Source: Artemia franciscana (lineage: Eukaryota; Arthropoda; Branchiopoda; Anostraca; Artemiidae). From it: a stretch of 64,000 nucleotides of DNA. The notes below the pieces were generated by a model, which worked only from the letters and a program-made list of their open reading frames with translations, was not told where the DNA came from and searched no databases. Positions 25,880 through 37,310 of the stretch are shown one piece after another (position 1 is the first letter of the stretch; each line of letters starts with the position of its first letter). Made by a program: the position numbers and the translations under genes. Location of the stretch: positions 68,295,925-68,359,924 of the forward strand of contig NC_088863.1 of the NCBI RefSeq assembly GCF_032884065.1, in the 5' to 3' direction.

Positions 25880-26340
25880 ATCTGGCCGAAAGTTTCGACC
25901 CGTCAACCCCAGCCCCCCTTTAACGTTGTCCGATCGGGCTGAAATCCACAAGTTAAGGTCCCCTAGGGCCCAGGAGCTTATCCGCGAAATTTCAGCTCGA
26001 TCCGATAACTCCTTCCCTGTTTTCCAGAAACCACGCATAGCCACTTAAAATTCATGTTCTTTTTTTTCCTAGACGCCTACAGGTCACATCCGACATCGGA
26101 TCTGGGTGTACGAAGACTCATTCGATGCGGAATTCTCCGAGTAATTTTCCTGGAAAGTTTCGTAGGAAACTCTTAACCCCCCGAAAGTTTCGACCCTCCA
26201 ACCCCCCCCCCCTTTTAACGTTGTCTGATCGGGCTGAAATTCACAAGTTAAGGTCCCCTACGGCCCAGGAGCTTATCCGCGAAATTTCAGCTCGATCCGA
26301 TAACTCCTTCCCCGTTTTCCAGAAACCACGCATTAGCTAC
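25880..26340. repeat. direct duplication, ~165 bp, ~296 bp apart
   Basis: CGAAAGTTTCGACCC to CCAGAAACCACGCAT occurs at about 25889-26036 and 26185-26331. Both copies are open in the plus frame and encode nearly the same residues (LTLSDRAEIHKLRSP, AQELIREISARSDNSFPVFQ). With no start, no partner exon and a repeat setting I do not call a gene. Confidence 0.8.
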
Positions 26341-26421
26341 TTAATTAACGATTTCTCTCCATAAGAGCCCATGTTAATTTGAAATTTTTAAAATTTATTG
26401 AGAAGTTATATTTACACACAT

Positions 26422-26496
26422 GCAAGTGATTAGCTCAGTCGGTAGACCGTGGGACTTTTAATCCTCGGGTCAAGGGTTCAAGTCCCTTACGGGCGG
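26422..26496 (+). tRNA. tRNA-Lys(TTT)-like sequence, probably a pseudogene
   Basis: TAGCTCAGTCGGTAGA (A box), anticodon loop CTTTTAA with TTT at 26457-26459, and GGGTTCAAGTCCC (B box and T loop) are intact. A run of eight T begins at 26497, a Pol III terminator. Pairing is poor elsewhere: the 5' acceptor strand GCAAGTG does not pair with ACGGGC, the D stem is GCTC/GACC, and the anticodon stem has a mismatch. It lies inside the 3.2 kb dispersed repeat. A functional gene is unlikely; a tRNA pseudogene or SINE head fits better. Confidence 0.55.
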
Positions 26497-26746
26497 TTTT
26501 TTTTCACAACATCAAAAAATTTTTGATAACACCTGGACAGCTTATCATTTGAGAGATAACAGAATATTAGCTTCTTATGAGCAAAAGAAACATTTCGGTC
26601 ATTCTATCTATTTTTTTTTCTATTTTATACAATGATTTAAAAGCGGGGGGGGGCGGAAGCCACCCAAGTTCCTCTCCTAATTCCTGTACGAGGAGTACAG
26701 GAATTATTAAATTACATCCACCATGGATTGTAGAAAAACGTACAGA

Positions 26747-27217
26747 AATAATATGAAAAAAACTTCGTTTTCTTAAAGAGTTAAAGAGGCTGCGTCCCAA
26801 AGTCGAACCTTAAAACGTACAGGAATTAGAAGAGGCAGTTGGGGGGCTGCCGCCCCCCAAACCCCCAGCTTTTAAAGACTCTTTTGTACAGGTTTTTTGT
26901 TTTTCTGCTAACCCCCCGCTCTTGGCTTCGGAAAGGCCCTCTTTTAATTAACAAAAAATTGAAATGAATGAATAATGGAATAGCTTCGAAAAATGTTAAA
27001 CACAAGAGGACAGGAGAACCATTGCGCCGAAACTAGTAATTAGTAACAATGAAGTCCCCCCACAAAAAAAAACCTGTACAAAAGAGTCTTTAAAAGCTGG
27101 GGGTTTGGGGGCTGCCGCCCCCCAACTGCCTCTTCTAATTCCTGTACGTTTTAAGGTTCGACTTTGGGACGCAGCCTCTTTAACTCTTTAAGAAAACGAA
27201 GTTTTTTTCATATTATT
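26747..27217. repeat. long inverted repeat, ~150-bp arms
   Basis: Arms 26747-26898 and 27065-27217 are nearly exact reverse complements (for example GGGGGGCTGCCGCCCCCCAA in the left arm, its mirror in the right), with a ~165-bp spacer. Each arm has its own small GC hairpin GGGGGCTGCCGCCCCC. The interval could be a separate foldback element inserted in the larger repeat. Confidence 0.9.
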
Positions 27218-28317
27218 ACGTATATGAGAGGGTTCGCCCACTTGTCAATACCTCGCTCTTTACACTAAAGCTTAAATTTTTTCCCCTGAATCACAAAGGC
27301 CATATATTAAATAGTTGAAATTACTAAAAATACTTTAGCGTAAAGAGTGAGATATCAGGAGGTGAACCCATTATATGCGTAATATTTTCTGTTCGCTTTA
27401 AGTTTTAATGCTACTCCTTACTTTCAGTAGAAAAAACTTTTCATATTTATTTTTTCATTGTTTTTTTAAATAATACTAGAAAATGCTGCACCCCCTTCAT
27501 GGAAATCTTCTTCTCCCATGACAAATTCCTCCATGGAAAGTTTCCCCCACATAACCCCCTCTTCTCAACCCCTCCTCCCAACCAAAAAATCCCCCTGAAA
27601 ACGTCTGTACACTTCCCAATAACCATTACTATATGCAAACACTGGTCAAAGTTTGTAACTTGCAGCCCCTCCCACGAGGACTGTGGGGGAGTGAGTCGTC
27701 CCCAAAGACATAGTTATTAGGTTTTTCGACTATACTGAATAAAATGGCTATCTTAGAATTTTGATACGACGACTTTAGGGGAAAAAATGAGTGTTGGAGG
27801 GGGCCTAGGTGCCCTCCAATTTGTTTGGTGACTTAAAAAGGGCACTATAACTTTTCATTTCCGTTCGAATGAGCCCTCTCACAAAACTCTAGGACCACTG
27901 GGTCGATACGATCACCCCTGGGAAAAAGAAAAAGGAAAAGAGAAAAAAAAGAAAAGACAAATAAACACGCATCCATTATTTGTATTCTGGCAAAAAAATC
28001 CACATTTTTGTAGATAGGAGCTTGGAACTAGTACAGTAGGGTTCTCTGATACTCTGAATCTGATGGTGTGATTTTCGTTAAGATTCTATGACTTTTTGGG
28101 GGGTGTTTCCCCCTATTTTCCAAAATAGGGCAAATTTCCTTGAGCTCGTAACTTTTGATGGGTATGACTAAACTTGATGAAACTTATATATTTAAAATCA
28201 GCATTAAAATGCGATTCTTTTGATGTAACTATTGGTATTAAAATTCTGTTTTTTTGAGTTTTGGTTACTATTGAGCCAGGTTGCTCTTTACTACAGTTTG
28301 TTACCACAAACTGTTTT

Positions 28318-28395
28318 ATTAAAAGTTGAGGTAGTACTGAAAATACTGAATAATACATTGCTAGAACCTCAATATAACAATAAATTAAAGAGGCA
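28318..28395. repeat. continuation of the ~118-bp tandem array
   Basis: AAAGTTGAGGTAGTACTGAAAATACT and GCTAGAACCTCAATAT match the array at 24590-25132, split by the 3.2 kb insertion. Confidence 0.65.
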
Positions 28396-28917
28396 AAAAT
28401 TTATGGATGTGACCAACCAATAAATTTTTTATAACATAGATAATATCAGGTAGTCCTTGACAGATATGTACTCTGGTTTTTCAGGCAAGGAAAGTTAGGA
28501 AAAAATAGAGGAATTACATAAATATGTACAGAAAATTCAGGAAAAAATTCCAACAATCTTGCAATTTCTGGGAAATACACATTTGGGGGAGAAGGATACA
28601 TGCACACGAAAACATTTAAGAGGGCAAATAAAAGAAATGGCAACAAATTCCATTCATTCGCAGATAAGAAATTTCAATTAAGAAGATATACATGACATAC
28701 TACCAACCCAAGGATAAACATACATTCCAAGTCTTTCCAATTTATTGTCTCTTATTGGGCAGTAAAAGAGAACTGGTTTTCTCTAAAGAAATTTTTAGTG
28801 GATGCATATTCAGCAATCACAGAGGAAGCAATCACATCTGTTCAGCAATCATGTACACATAAATTTATTTTTTTGGGAGAGCAGATGGGATTAAAAACCA
28901 AGAGGCAAATTAAGCCT
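28396..28917. other. no recognisable feature
   Basis: AT-rich interval before the 3' edge of the LINE at 28918. It shows no RT continuation in any minus frame. Confidence 0.4.
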
Positions 28918-31900
28918 TTGTGAAATGTCTTATTTTAAGAGAGTTACAAACATCAATTTCTATCTGGGTAATGTTGTCTAAAGAGCTATGTCCTTTTCAG
29001 AAGCCTGTTTGTTCATTGGGAAAGAGATTATTGACTACAGCAAACCACTCAATTCTCGATAGGACAAGCCTTTCCAGAACTTTACGGAAGGCAGGTAAAG
29101 CCAATATAGGATGGTAAGACTTAGGATCACTAGATGAGTAAGACGGTTTTAAAGCTGGAAATATCTGAGCAATCTTCCGAGCATCTGGGAACTTTTGGCT
29201 TGACCAAATAAGATTATAAAGACTTCAGAGGGCAGTATGAATCACCTTTGGGGACTCAATAATCCACTTCACATAAATACCATCAACACCTGGGGAAGAC
29301 TTGATATTAAGAGTTAAGTGCAACACTGAATTAATCTTGGGAAAAAGGTTTCATAAGGGCGACTTTATATGAACAGGTAAGAGGCAGAGTGCAAAAAGGA
29401 GGTCACCTGGAATGAAAATCTGAGCAGTCATTCTTATAGATATTAGTAAACATATCTGACTTCTTTTTATCTGAGACATTTGGATAGCCACCATGAATGA
29501 TATCATATTTACAGTCATCAATTGACTTCTTCCCACTATTTAGTTGGCTAATGAAATGGTGAACTTTTGGAATTGGGGTTCTAAAGCTAATACTTGAGCT
29601 GAAATTCAACCATGTACCCTGATTAGGTTTCTTACAAACTAGTGTCACCTTAGCACATGATTGCTTATAAGAGATTACTGTTGACTGAGATGGGTGCTTT
29701 TCTTTTTGCCTGAACTTCAACCCTACACTCGTCATTCCACGAGTTCTTGTGTCTTTTGGAGCCATTGTAAAAATGCAACTTAGTCGTTGGTGTTGTCAAT
29801 TTAGCTGATTGCAACAGGATTGATTTCAAGTTAGACTCAGTGGCATTAATACCAGAATTGGAAGAAACAAAGTAAAAGTCTACTTCCTTTAGTATCTCCC
29901 AAAAAAGGGACCTAATGCCTTTGGAGTTATTAAAAGTAGGTATGTGGAGTTTGGAGGAATAGTATAAATCTTGAACCAATATAAGAATTATAGAATGATC
30001 AGATTGCAGAGACGGGACCTATACTGTCTGAACTAGAACATAATATGAAGAAGGACCCAGAAGCAAATCTATAGTTGAGAAAGTTTTGAAAGAAAGAGTT
30101 GAGAAAAATTATTCAAAATGTACTCTATACCTCTTCCTGCTTTGTTGCTACTGGCTGATTGTTCCCTGAGAGGGATTTGTACAACAGTTCAGATCCCGAG
30201 ACACTTTGGACGTCCTTGCTCCCAAATGGGTTATACAGTGATTTTATGGCAAGATGATTACCATTAGCTAGGGTAATTATTATACCTACAACATCAATTT
30301 CATCCATGTAGATAATTAAAGGTTGAGGGCAATGTTGGATTGAATCATGAATGAAGATGACAATCCCCTCTCCTTCTATCAGTTGATCTATCTTTCCTGT
30401 AGCATGTGTACCCAGGCATGTTGATTCTCTTGAACTGATGAAGATTGGTCTCTTGTAGACAAATAATCCCAATTCTATTATTATTTGCACATTAAGATAA
30501 GATCAGCAAGTTTATTTGAATTTGAAGAAACACAATTCCATTGTAGGGGTCTGCAGCTTAGCTACCATAGGAGAAGTAGAATACATGACATGCATGGTAC
30601 TTTGGGAGAATTGATAATTCTGTTCCTATCTCATTGAAAATAGAATTGGAAAAGAAGTATTCTACAATTTCTTTTGTTATACTAGTTTTTTGTCTTTAGA
30701 CAAATTTGATTGGAAGATTTGGTCCACCAATACAACATATTTAATTAAATTTGTAATATGACGTCCAACTCTATCTTGCATAGTGTTGACTTGAGTAGAT
30801 ATATTAGAAGAAGCTACCACTCTTTCAGACCAAGATTTAGGATTGGTTCTAGGATTGTGGAGGGCTGGACTTGCTTTGACAACATTGGGTTGCTCCTTAA
30901 CCAACTGCAGGAGAGATGTCTCAATAGGAGGTAAGAGTGCCTGTTTTTGGGACCTGTAGCCAGGGGTTTGGAGGAAGGGTTAAACTCACTTCCTTGGCCA
31001 CAATAGATCTTGGACCTGATGGCATTTTGGAGACCTTGACCAGCTCCATTGCGGTTATAGGGAAAGGAATATTTTCTTGATGGGCAGTCCTTAAAACTTT
31101 GGCCAATTGAAAATATTTTGGACATAATTCATGATCTGCTGATTGATGACTACCATTGCAATTGGTAGGTTTAGGAACTTCAGTACATCTACTTTCTGTA
31201 TACAAGGAGTGATTACCAAGGCAATTGGGGCACCCTAATTCAGAGCAAAGACAGTACTTAGATGAGTGACCAAGCTTAAAACATTTTGAGCATTGGAGAG
31301 GCTTTTCCTGGTATATTTTATGAGCTTTTAGCTGACCAAAAAGGAAGACCAAGTCAAATTGGGAACTGGCAGGTATGATAAAGAAGACACTCTTACTGCT
31401 TAGTAGTCCCTTAGAATCTGACTTGCCCATACAATGAACTTCAAGAACCTCTAGCATTTCCCCTTATTTTACATAAGACCATATTAACTTCAAGAACCTA
31501 TAGCATTTCCCCTTATTGTTCATAAGACCATCTTTTAAGTCTTCAGTTGATAATTTTAATGGCATCTTATACAATACTATTTTCTTTGAACATTTCTGAG
31601 GTGGTCTCCAGCATTCTGACATTACAGAGATATTGCCAATTTTATATAGGTTAAGAGCCTTGCAGGCTTCATTTCTGTCTAGGAGCATAACTGTTAGAGA
31701 ACCATCTCTGTTTACATTCATAGTGAAGCTGCATCTAAAAGATTTGAAAAGGTTCATTCTATTGTTAGCAATTTTCTTGATAGGAAATGATTGCTCTATT
31801 ACTGTTGGAGTAAAAAGGATAATGGGTTTGTCCTTTATCTCCATAGCTGGAACTGAGTTTGAGATTCCGATTATTTCAGGAGGACTTGCAGAAGGCTTTT

Positions 31901-32183
31901 TACGTTTCTGTTTTCTGTCCACTATCTGAAAATCATCATTTGGCAGGGTATCAGTTTTGGAGATTGGGGTCTCTGAGATGGTGATCATGGTATCATTCTG
32001 GCTGTCATCACTAGATATTGAAGATACAAAAATAGAAATACCAGCTTCTGAAAGCCAATTAGATGATTCCCTTCCTTGAGGGGGGCTAGAAGAACTATTA
32101 AATATCCAGTTAAGGAAAGAAAAATTCAGAAACATCCAACCACACAATAAACTTAGAGGAAAAAGCAAAAGAATACTTCTCAA
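28918..32183 (-). pseudogene. Jockey/I-type LINE: gag-like ORF1 plus endonuclease and partial RT, broken
   Basis: On the minus strand, from the right: an ORF1 with a basic segment and an RNA-binding-like region (DGSLTVMLLDRNEACKALNL), then zinc-knuckle motifs CSKCFKLGHSSKYC and CPNCLGNHS..C and a third degraded one (NGSHQSADHELCP). Next come endonuclease remnants (GIVIFIHDSIQHCPQPLI, LAIKSLYNP near 30230-30490), an EN-RT linker (SWNDECRVEVQAKRKAP), then RT blocks SPGVDGIYVKW, FPDARKIAQIFPALKP, HPILALPAFRKVLERLV and NEQTGF(stop)KGHSSLDNIT. It stops near 28918 before the catalytic YxDD, so the 3' part is missing. Stops and frameshifts are present in every block. Zinc knuckles in ORF1 place it with Jockey/I-group LINEs. 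Confidence 0.88.
31441..31538. repeat. 49-bp tandem duplication inside LINE ORF1
   Basis: TCAAGAACCT(C/A)TAGCATTTC starts at 31441 and 31490. The 49-bp shift is not a multiple of three and accounts for the break between the two ORF1 halves (31464-32183 and 30921-31457). Confidence 0.85.
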
Positions 32184-32307
32184 ACGAAAGGAATATTAAA
32201 AGCTTTAGTAACTTTCACTAAGAAATTAAATGATATCAATAATATAATTTTTCATCAACGTCCAGGATGCTTCCAAAACATTTACTTATTTGAAAATGGA
32301 ATTCTAG
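32184..32307. other. short spacer
   Basis: AT-rich, between the 5' end of the LINE and the hAT fragment. Nothing recognised. Confidence 0.4.
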
Positions 32308-32580
32308 GTCTGGAAGAGCCACTGGTTGAACATAGCAACAGAGAAGCCAAAGGCAGCTATTTTGGCTCTCAACAGCTGTCAGGAGCAGATTTTCCCAAAC
32401 ATCTTTGCATTGCTTGCAATCCTTGCAATGCTTCCAGTTTCAAGATGCAATGCAGAAAGAATTTTCTCCAAGGTCAACATAACATGTTCGACACTCAGAA
32501 GCACAACATCAGAGAAGAGGTTAGAGGCAATGTTGTTTATGCAAGTATACAGGAACAAACTGCCAAAACAGAAGATGTAA
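32308..32580 (+). pseudogene. hAT transposase C-terminal (dimerisation) domain fragment
   Basis: The plus frame reads WKSHWLNIATEKPKAAILAL, NSCQEQIFPNIFALLAILAM, LPVSRCNAERIFSKVNITCS, TLRSTTSEKRLEAMLFMQVY then RNKLPKQKM and stop. The FPN...LL.I...LPVS...AER.FS......LRS....RL....L order is the hATC dimerisation domain found at the end of hAT transposases and ZMYM/ZBED-type domesticated proteins. The rest of the transposase (BED finger, DDE core) is absent upstream, where the Jockey/I LINE sits. It could also be the last exon of a domesticated hAT gene, but I see no supporting exon. Confidence 0.82.
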
Positions 32581-33848
32581 TAAATTTGTTTGCCATCAGA
32601 TAAGCTCAGACACTAAATTTGATACTCTAGTATGGACTTTTTTTCAATTTTTTGCACCTAGAATTTGATAGAAGAAAGGAGAATAGCCAGACTGCAACTC
32701 TTCTCATCCCAAGATACATACTAGATCTACAGAAACAAGACTTACAGACTAACCAACAAATTTGTCAAGAAGAGAACTGGATCCAAAAAATAAGGAGGTA
32801 CGGGTGAAACCGTCCCTGCTATTACTAGTAGTAGTGACATTTAAATTAGTAACATGATTTAGGTGATCTACAAAAGTAGAGATAGGATAGTATGATACAG
32901 ATTAGTAGAGCTGGGATGGTATGATATAGATTAATACAGAGGGGATGATCTAGATTAGTAGAGGAAGACCTATTACTTAGATTTATATGTGTGAGAGAAG
33001 GGGGGAGTGAGATAGAGAATAGAGTGACATATAGTAAAAAAAACATTAGTGAAGGAGCACACCCACATAAACACAGAAACACATGCGCAGATACATACCC
33101 ACACACATACACAAAAAAAAAATTTAAACATACATATATACATACTCACATCTACACTTTTTTTTTACTCCACTAATACTACTAAAATAAATAAAAAAAA
33201 ATGTTTTCCTACTTTAGTAATTAAGACAGATAAGCACTTGAATAAGGGCCTTAACCATGCTCACTCATCCAATTACCTAGGACAAACAGTTTTTCATAAT
33301 TCATATCTTAGAATATCACATAGCTTAATATTACCATAGAAAAATGGCTAGGTGTTGGGGGTTGGTTTTATTATAAGGAGTGCAGGGGTGGTGTTGGAGA
33401 ACCTTCACATTGGTGCCCCTGTTACTAATAATCCAACTCAAGCATTTCATTAGAATTTATTTTTTTATAAATTCTATATATTTTTTAAATCTACATACTT
33501 TTTTAAGGAAATTTAAAGGAAAGAGAAATTATATTTTCAGCTTACAAATCATACAATGTAAAGTAATTAAGGGCTATTACCCCTTAGTCTAAAGCCCCCG
33601 CCCCCAAGAGACACTGTTTTTTTTAGCTACTCCTTAGTACCAAATACTTTCAGAGATGGGTAAATTGATCTTCCTTCTAGTTTACATTTCAGATTAAAGA
33701 AGGAGATGTACAAGCTCAAGATATTATATTAATGTTATTTCATCAGAATTCTCCAGCTAAAAACATAACTTCAAATGGCTACTACATTGCCAGCTGTAAG
33801 ATGGATGGAACATCAAATTAAATGAATTAACAAGCATTCTACTGACAT
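32581..33848. other. no gene; CA-rich low-complexity patch
   Basis: Contains an A/C-rich stretch at about 33052-33150 (CACACCCACATAAACACAGA, CATACCCACACACATACAC). Otherwise AT-rich with no recognisable coding sequence. Confidence 0.4.
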
Positions 33849-34164
33849 ATGATTATAAGAGGAGGGTATATCTAGAATGGCACCTACAGGTACCTCCAGC
33901 AGGCGGATCAGAAGCTGTTCACTTTCTCTCCCCACCAAAAGCAAACACGAGGACTTTCCAAAAAGCTGTTCAAATCCAGCGTTAACACCAAAGTCTGGCT
34001 AGATTTTTTCAGCCAGCGAGTGGTGAATGATTGGAACCAACTAAGCCAAGAGAGAGTCTCTGCAACCTTGCCCAAGGAATTCAAAAAGAGGCTTGACAAG
34101 GAATGGGAGGCCAAACCATGGAGATTCCAGTGGGAAAACCCCTCCCAGCCCTCACTACCATAAC
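33849..34164 (+). pseudogene. LINE reverse transcriptase C-terminus fragment (CR1-like)
   Basis: The plus frame reads TYRYLQQADQKLFTFSPHQK, QTRGLSKKLFKSSVNTKVWL, DFFSQRVVNDWNQLSQERVS, ATLPKEFKKRLDKEWEA and ends at a TAA at 34162-34164. The FF(S/T)QRVVNDWN.L......FK.RLD..W ending is the characteristic C-terminus of CR1-like LINE polyproteins in invertebrates. An upstream frame stop (TAG near 33873) and lack of the RT core show a 5'-truncated copy. Confidence 0.8.
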
Positions 34165-36401
34165 AGTTGTGGATCCAAACCTATACCTACCATGTGATCA
34201 CCATTACTGAGTGTGCTTAAATTGCATCTCTCCAGCACTCTCTAGTCCCTATGGTTTGCTGCTTGACTTTAGCACAGCAGCCAGATATATCAACATCATC
34301 AACTACAGAGCATCACAGTTCTTGCAACTAATTTGCTCTGAAGTGCGAATTAAGGTAATTATTAGACTTGTATAGTTTTTGAAGAAATTAGGAACTTTAA
34401 ATATAATTGGATATTAAACCCTCCTGCACTAGGGATAGGGTTTATAATAAACATCATAATATAAATACTTTCCTTTTTGAAAAAAAAATCAGCTTTGACA
34501 GGGGGGGACACAACCCATTCCATGTTTTGGTTCTGGTTAAAGATTCCTCAAAAAATAGAGCCTTTGACACATGTAAAAACCGAATATTCCTTTGCTTGTA
34601 GTGGTATGTCTTCAAAACTTTTTCTAGCTGCCAAGGCAGGACCCCCACACTTCAAGTGCTCCTCATATATTCCACAGCAACCAGATATGTGGTTGGTTTT
34701 CAGTCTCTTTATAGAAAATGTTGGAATGTTGTAGCAGATCAAGGGGCTGCTTTACAATTCTCTACCTCTTGTAAAAAAAACAGTTGTATTTCCACTCTTA
34801 AAAATTAGAGGTTTCTCCATTAATCAATTTTTTTATCAAGCTGTAAAGAAAAAAAATAAATAATTAGTCTGCCCTACACATTCAAAAAGACTCAAAGAAG
34901 CCATAGTAATTTATTCATCAAAGAATCTGCTTGCATCTGTTGTTAATATGCATTTTACTGTTATAGGAAAATAGTATTGGCTTTCAAAACAGTTTCTTTG
35001 TCATTTTACATCAGCACCAACCAGATTCACACAAATGAACTGGTCTGACAAAAGGAATATCTACACCCTTCACCTATCACTGCACTTGAATCACATTAGC
35101 ACTCTTGGTAAAGTGCCCCCCCCCCCAAGATTTTTTTTTCTAGATTCACCCATTATAGAACCTGTTATCACCCACATAAATTATACTCTTCACTTTCAAA
35201 AAGGAAAATAGGCCAATATTCATTTTACAGCTGGGCCTGGAAGCCATAGAGTGACCTTCTGCATGAAACATTTCTAACAGATAATATAAATACATTCAAA
35301 ATAAAACTAGCAGAAACACATTTTTATAGTACATCATTTTTAAATCTTTTGCAGTATATTTGTCAGTGTTTGTTGTAGTTGTCAATATATCTGTTGCAAC
35401 AAGATTATAGCTTACCATATTTATGGATTAAAATAAAAGTAGTTTGGCCTCTGCCAATTTCCATACTAGGTCTTATCACAATCCATTTTGAGGATATTTT
35501 TTGTGTGAGTTGTTTTGTGATCTGTTTGTTTTCATAGTGTGTAATTTTTCATAGATTTGTATGTGTGTATTATGTTGTCAGCATTGTCATAACTTCTTTT
35601 TTTTATTATGTTTAGTGTGACAAGCTTGATAAAACTTACTGTGTTTTGGTATTAATAATAGAAGTGTTAAACTAATATTTGAAATGATTTTAAAATAAAG
35701 ACAAAAATGAATGAAAACATAATAATAGGATTAATAAAAAAATTCAAGATTACATTTTAAAAATTAAGAATTTCATTGTTTTGCATTTTCTTGAGGTTTT
35801 TTTCTTTTACATATCCTATGGCTACATCTAAGACCAATGGAAGGGGGATATAGTGTTGGAGAAGTAACCATGATAGTTTTGAAAGCCAGAAAAAAAGGAA
35901 ACCTACTAGGCCTACTAGTTTTATTTCATTTGTATGTTTTCTCTATATGTGGTCAACAACAGTAAATTTACCCCCCCTCCCAAAAAAAAAAGAAGACAGA
36001 TTTTGTCAGTAATGCAGAGTCAAATTGTAAATGAGAAACTTTTGTCTATCTTAGATAGTAGCTAAAAAAAAAGTAAACAAAATCAGAAATGAATCAAGAT
36101 TTGATGATCCCCTGGGCTAGAATTTTGAAATACCTATTCTCACCCATCCCTTCAAAAGGCACTGACCTTTTATAGTCAGTTATAGACCAAGTAGAAAACC
36201 TTAAGATATGTACACACTACTTATCTGATGTATCCAGAAGGTGTTTTGGGCCATACAATTTTGTTCAATCTTGAATTGTAAGGTTTTAGTGATTTGACAA
36301 TCAATTTTATTAAATAGAAAACAATAATATGGATGAAATCCTCCTGAAATAGCAAGAATTGCATTTTCAGAAACTAGTCACAATGGAAGAGACAAAAAAC
36401 A
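34165..36401. other. no recognisable feature
   Basis: AT-rich sequence with scattered homopolymers. No gene-like frames on either strand and no repeat shared with the rest of the window. Confidence 0.4.
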
Positions 36402-37024
36402 ATTAGGGTTAAATTCCAGTTAATTGACTACTAGCTATCTCAGAAAGGGTTAATGTTAGGAAAAATTAAACTTTCAGGGATGGGTCTACAGGCTAAAGTA
36501 TGTCCTGGGAAGGTATTTTAAGGTACCCACCTCCATTCATTCTCCCTCTTGAGGGCCCTGAAATTTGCCTACATGACAGGTCTATACCTATTGAAATTTT
36601 GATAAAACAACATTGTACCTTAATTTTCAGTTACTAATTGCTTTTTCTCTGCCTTTAGTTCTGAAAATGTAATTCCTGTTATTTGAGTAGAATTTTGAGC
36701 CATATATATGTTTTTGTCAAAATTTAGGAAATGTATTTGTATATCTTTAAAACCTTATAAAATGGAAATGAGAAAAGTTATGAAGCTGAAAACAATTCTG
36801 TTGTACTTCAATTAAGCAGGAGATCTATTTTGCATGGTTTTGCTTTTATATCACATATATTTTAAAAGGTCATGGCCCTCTAGAGGGAGAAGGAGTGGAG
36901 GTAGTTGCTTCAAAATACCTTCCTGGGACATACTTTAGTCTGTAGATTCATCCCTGAAAGTTTTATTTTCCTAACCTAAACCCTTTCTGATATAGCAAGA
37001 AGTCAATTAACTAGAATTTTACAA
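36402..37024. mobile_element. foldback MITE-like element, copy A
   Basis: Left arm (AGGGTTAAATTCCAGTTAAT, ..TTCAGGGATGGGTCTACAGG, CTAAAGTATGTCCTGGGAAG) is the reverse complement of the right arm (CTTCCTGGGACATACTTTAG..CATCCCTGAAAG..GTCAATTAACTAGAATTTTA), about 160 bp each, around an internal ~300 bp. Copy B at 37311-37942 has the same arms and interior in the same order. Confidence 0.88.
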
Positions 37025-37310
37025 AAATTAGAATTAGACCTAAGTGTGTTTTACCAATACTAGGTAGGCTATAATCCTATCATCTAGCCTGGGCCAATCC
37101 ACAGAGATAAGGAAGGGACAGTGATGGTAGCTTGAAAACATTTTCCAGGGTTATATTTTAGGTTACTTCTGGAAGTTTTCTTCATATAACTCAGCTAGGT
37201 TTCTTTCCAAAGCAGCAAGAAGCCACATAACAAGAACTTTCCTGCAGTGTAGGTGTAGTCAAGGGCTATATCTGGCCCATTAAGTCTGGGGGGCAAGGGT
37301 TTGCCATGTT
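37025..37310. other. spacer between the two foldback copies
   Basis: Unique-looking sequence, no feature recognised. Confidence 0.4.

Larger units (their letters stand above)
25133..28317. repeat. 3.2 kb dispersed repeat inserted in the tandem array
   Basis: Left end TAAAAAAAGG + TTTTTTAACTGAAAGTACGG; right end the hairpin ACAGTTTGTTACCACAAACTG + TTTT. It is flanked by a 6-bp direct repeat ATTAAA (25127-25132 and 28318-28323), weak evidence because the site is AT-rich. A shorter copy lies in reverse orientation at 49996-51705. It contains a foldback unit, a direct duplication, a tRNA-Lys-like sequence and a long inverted repeat (listed separately). No transposase or polymerase frame was found. 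Several of its paragraphs match what I remember as a very common Artemia repeat. Confidence 0.75.

Noticed and set aside
33908..34114. 68-codon minus frame
   Set aside because: Antisense of the plus-strand LINE RT C-terminus, whose motif is clear.
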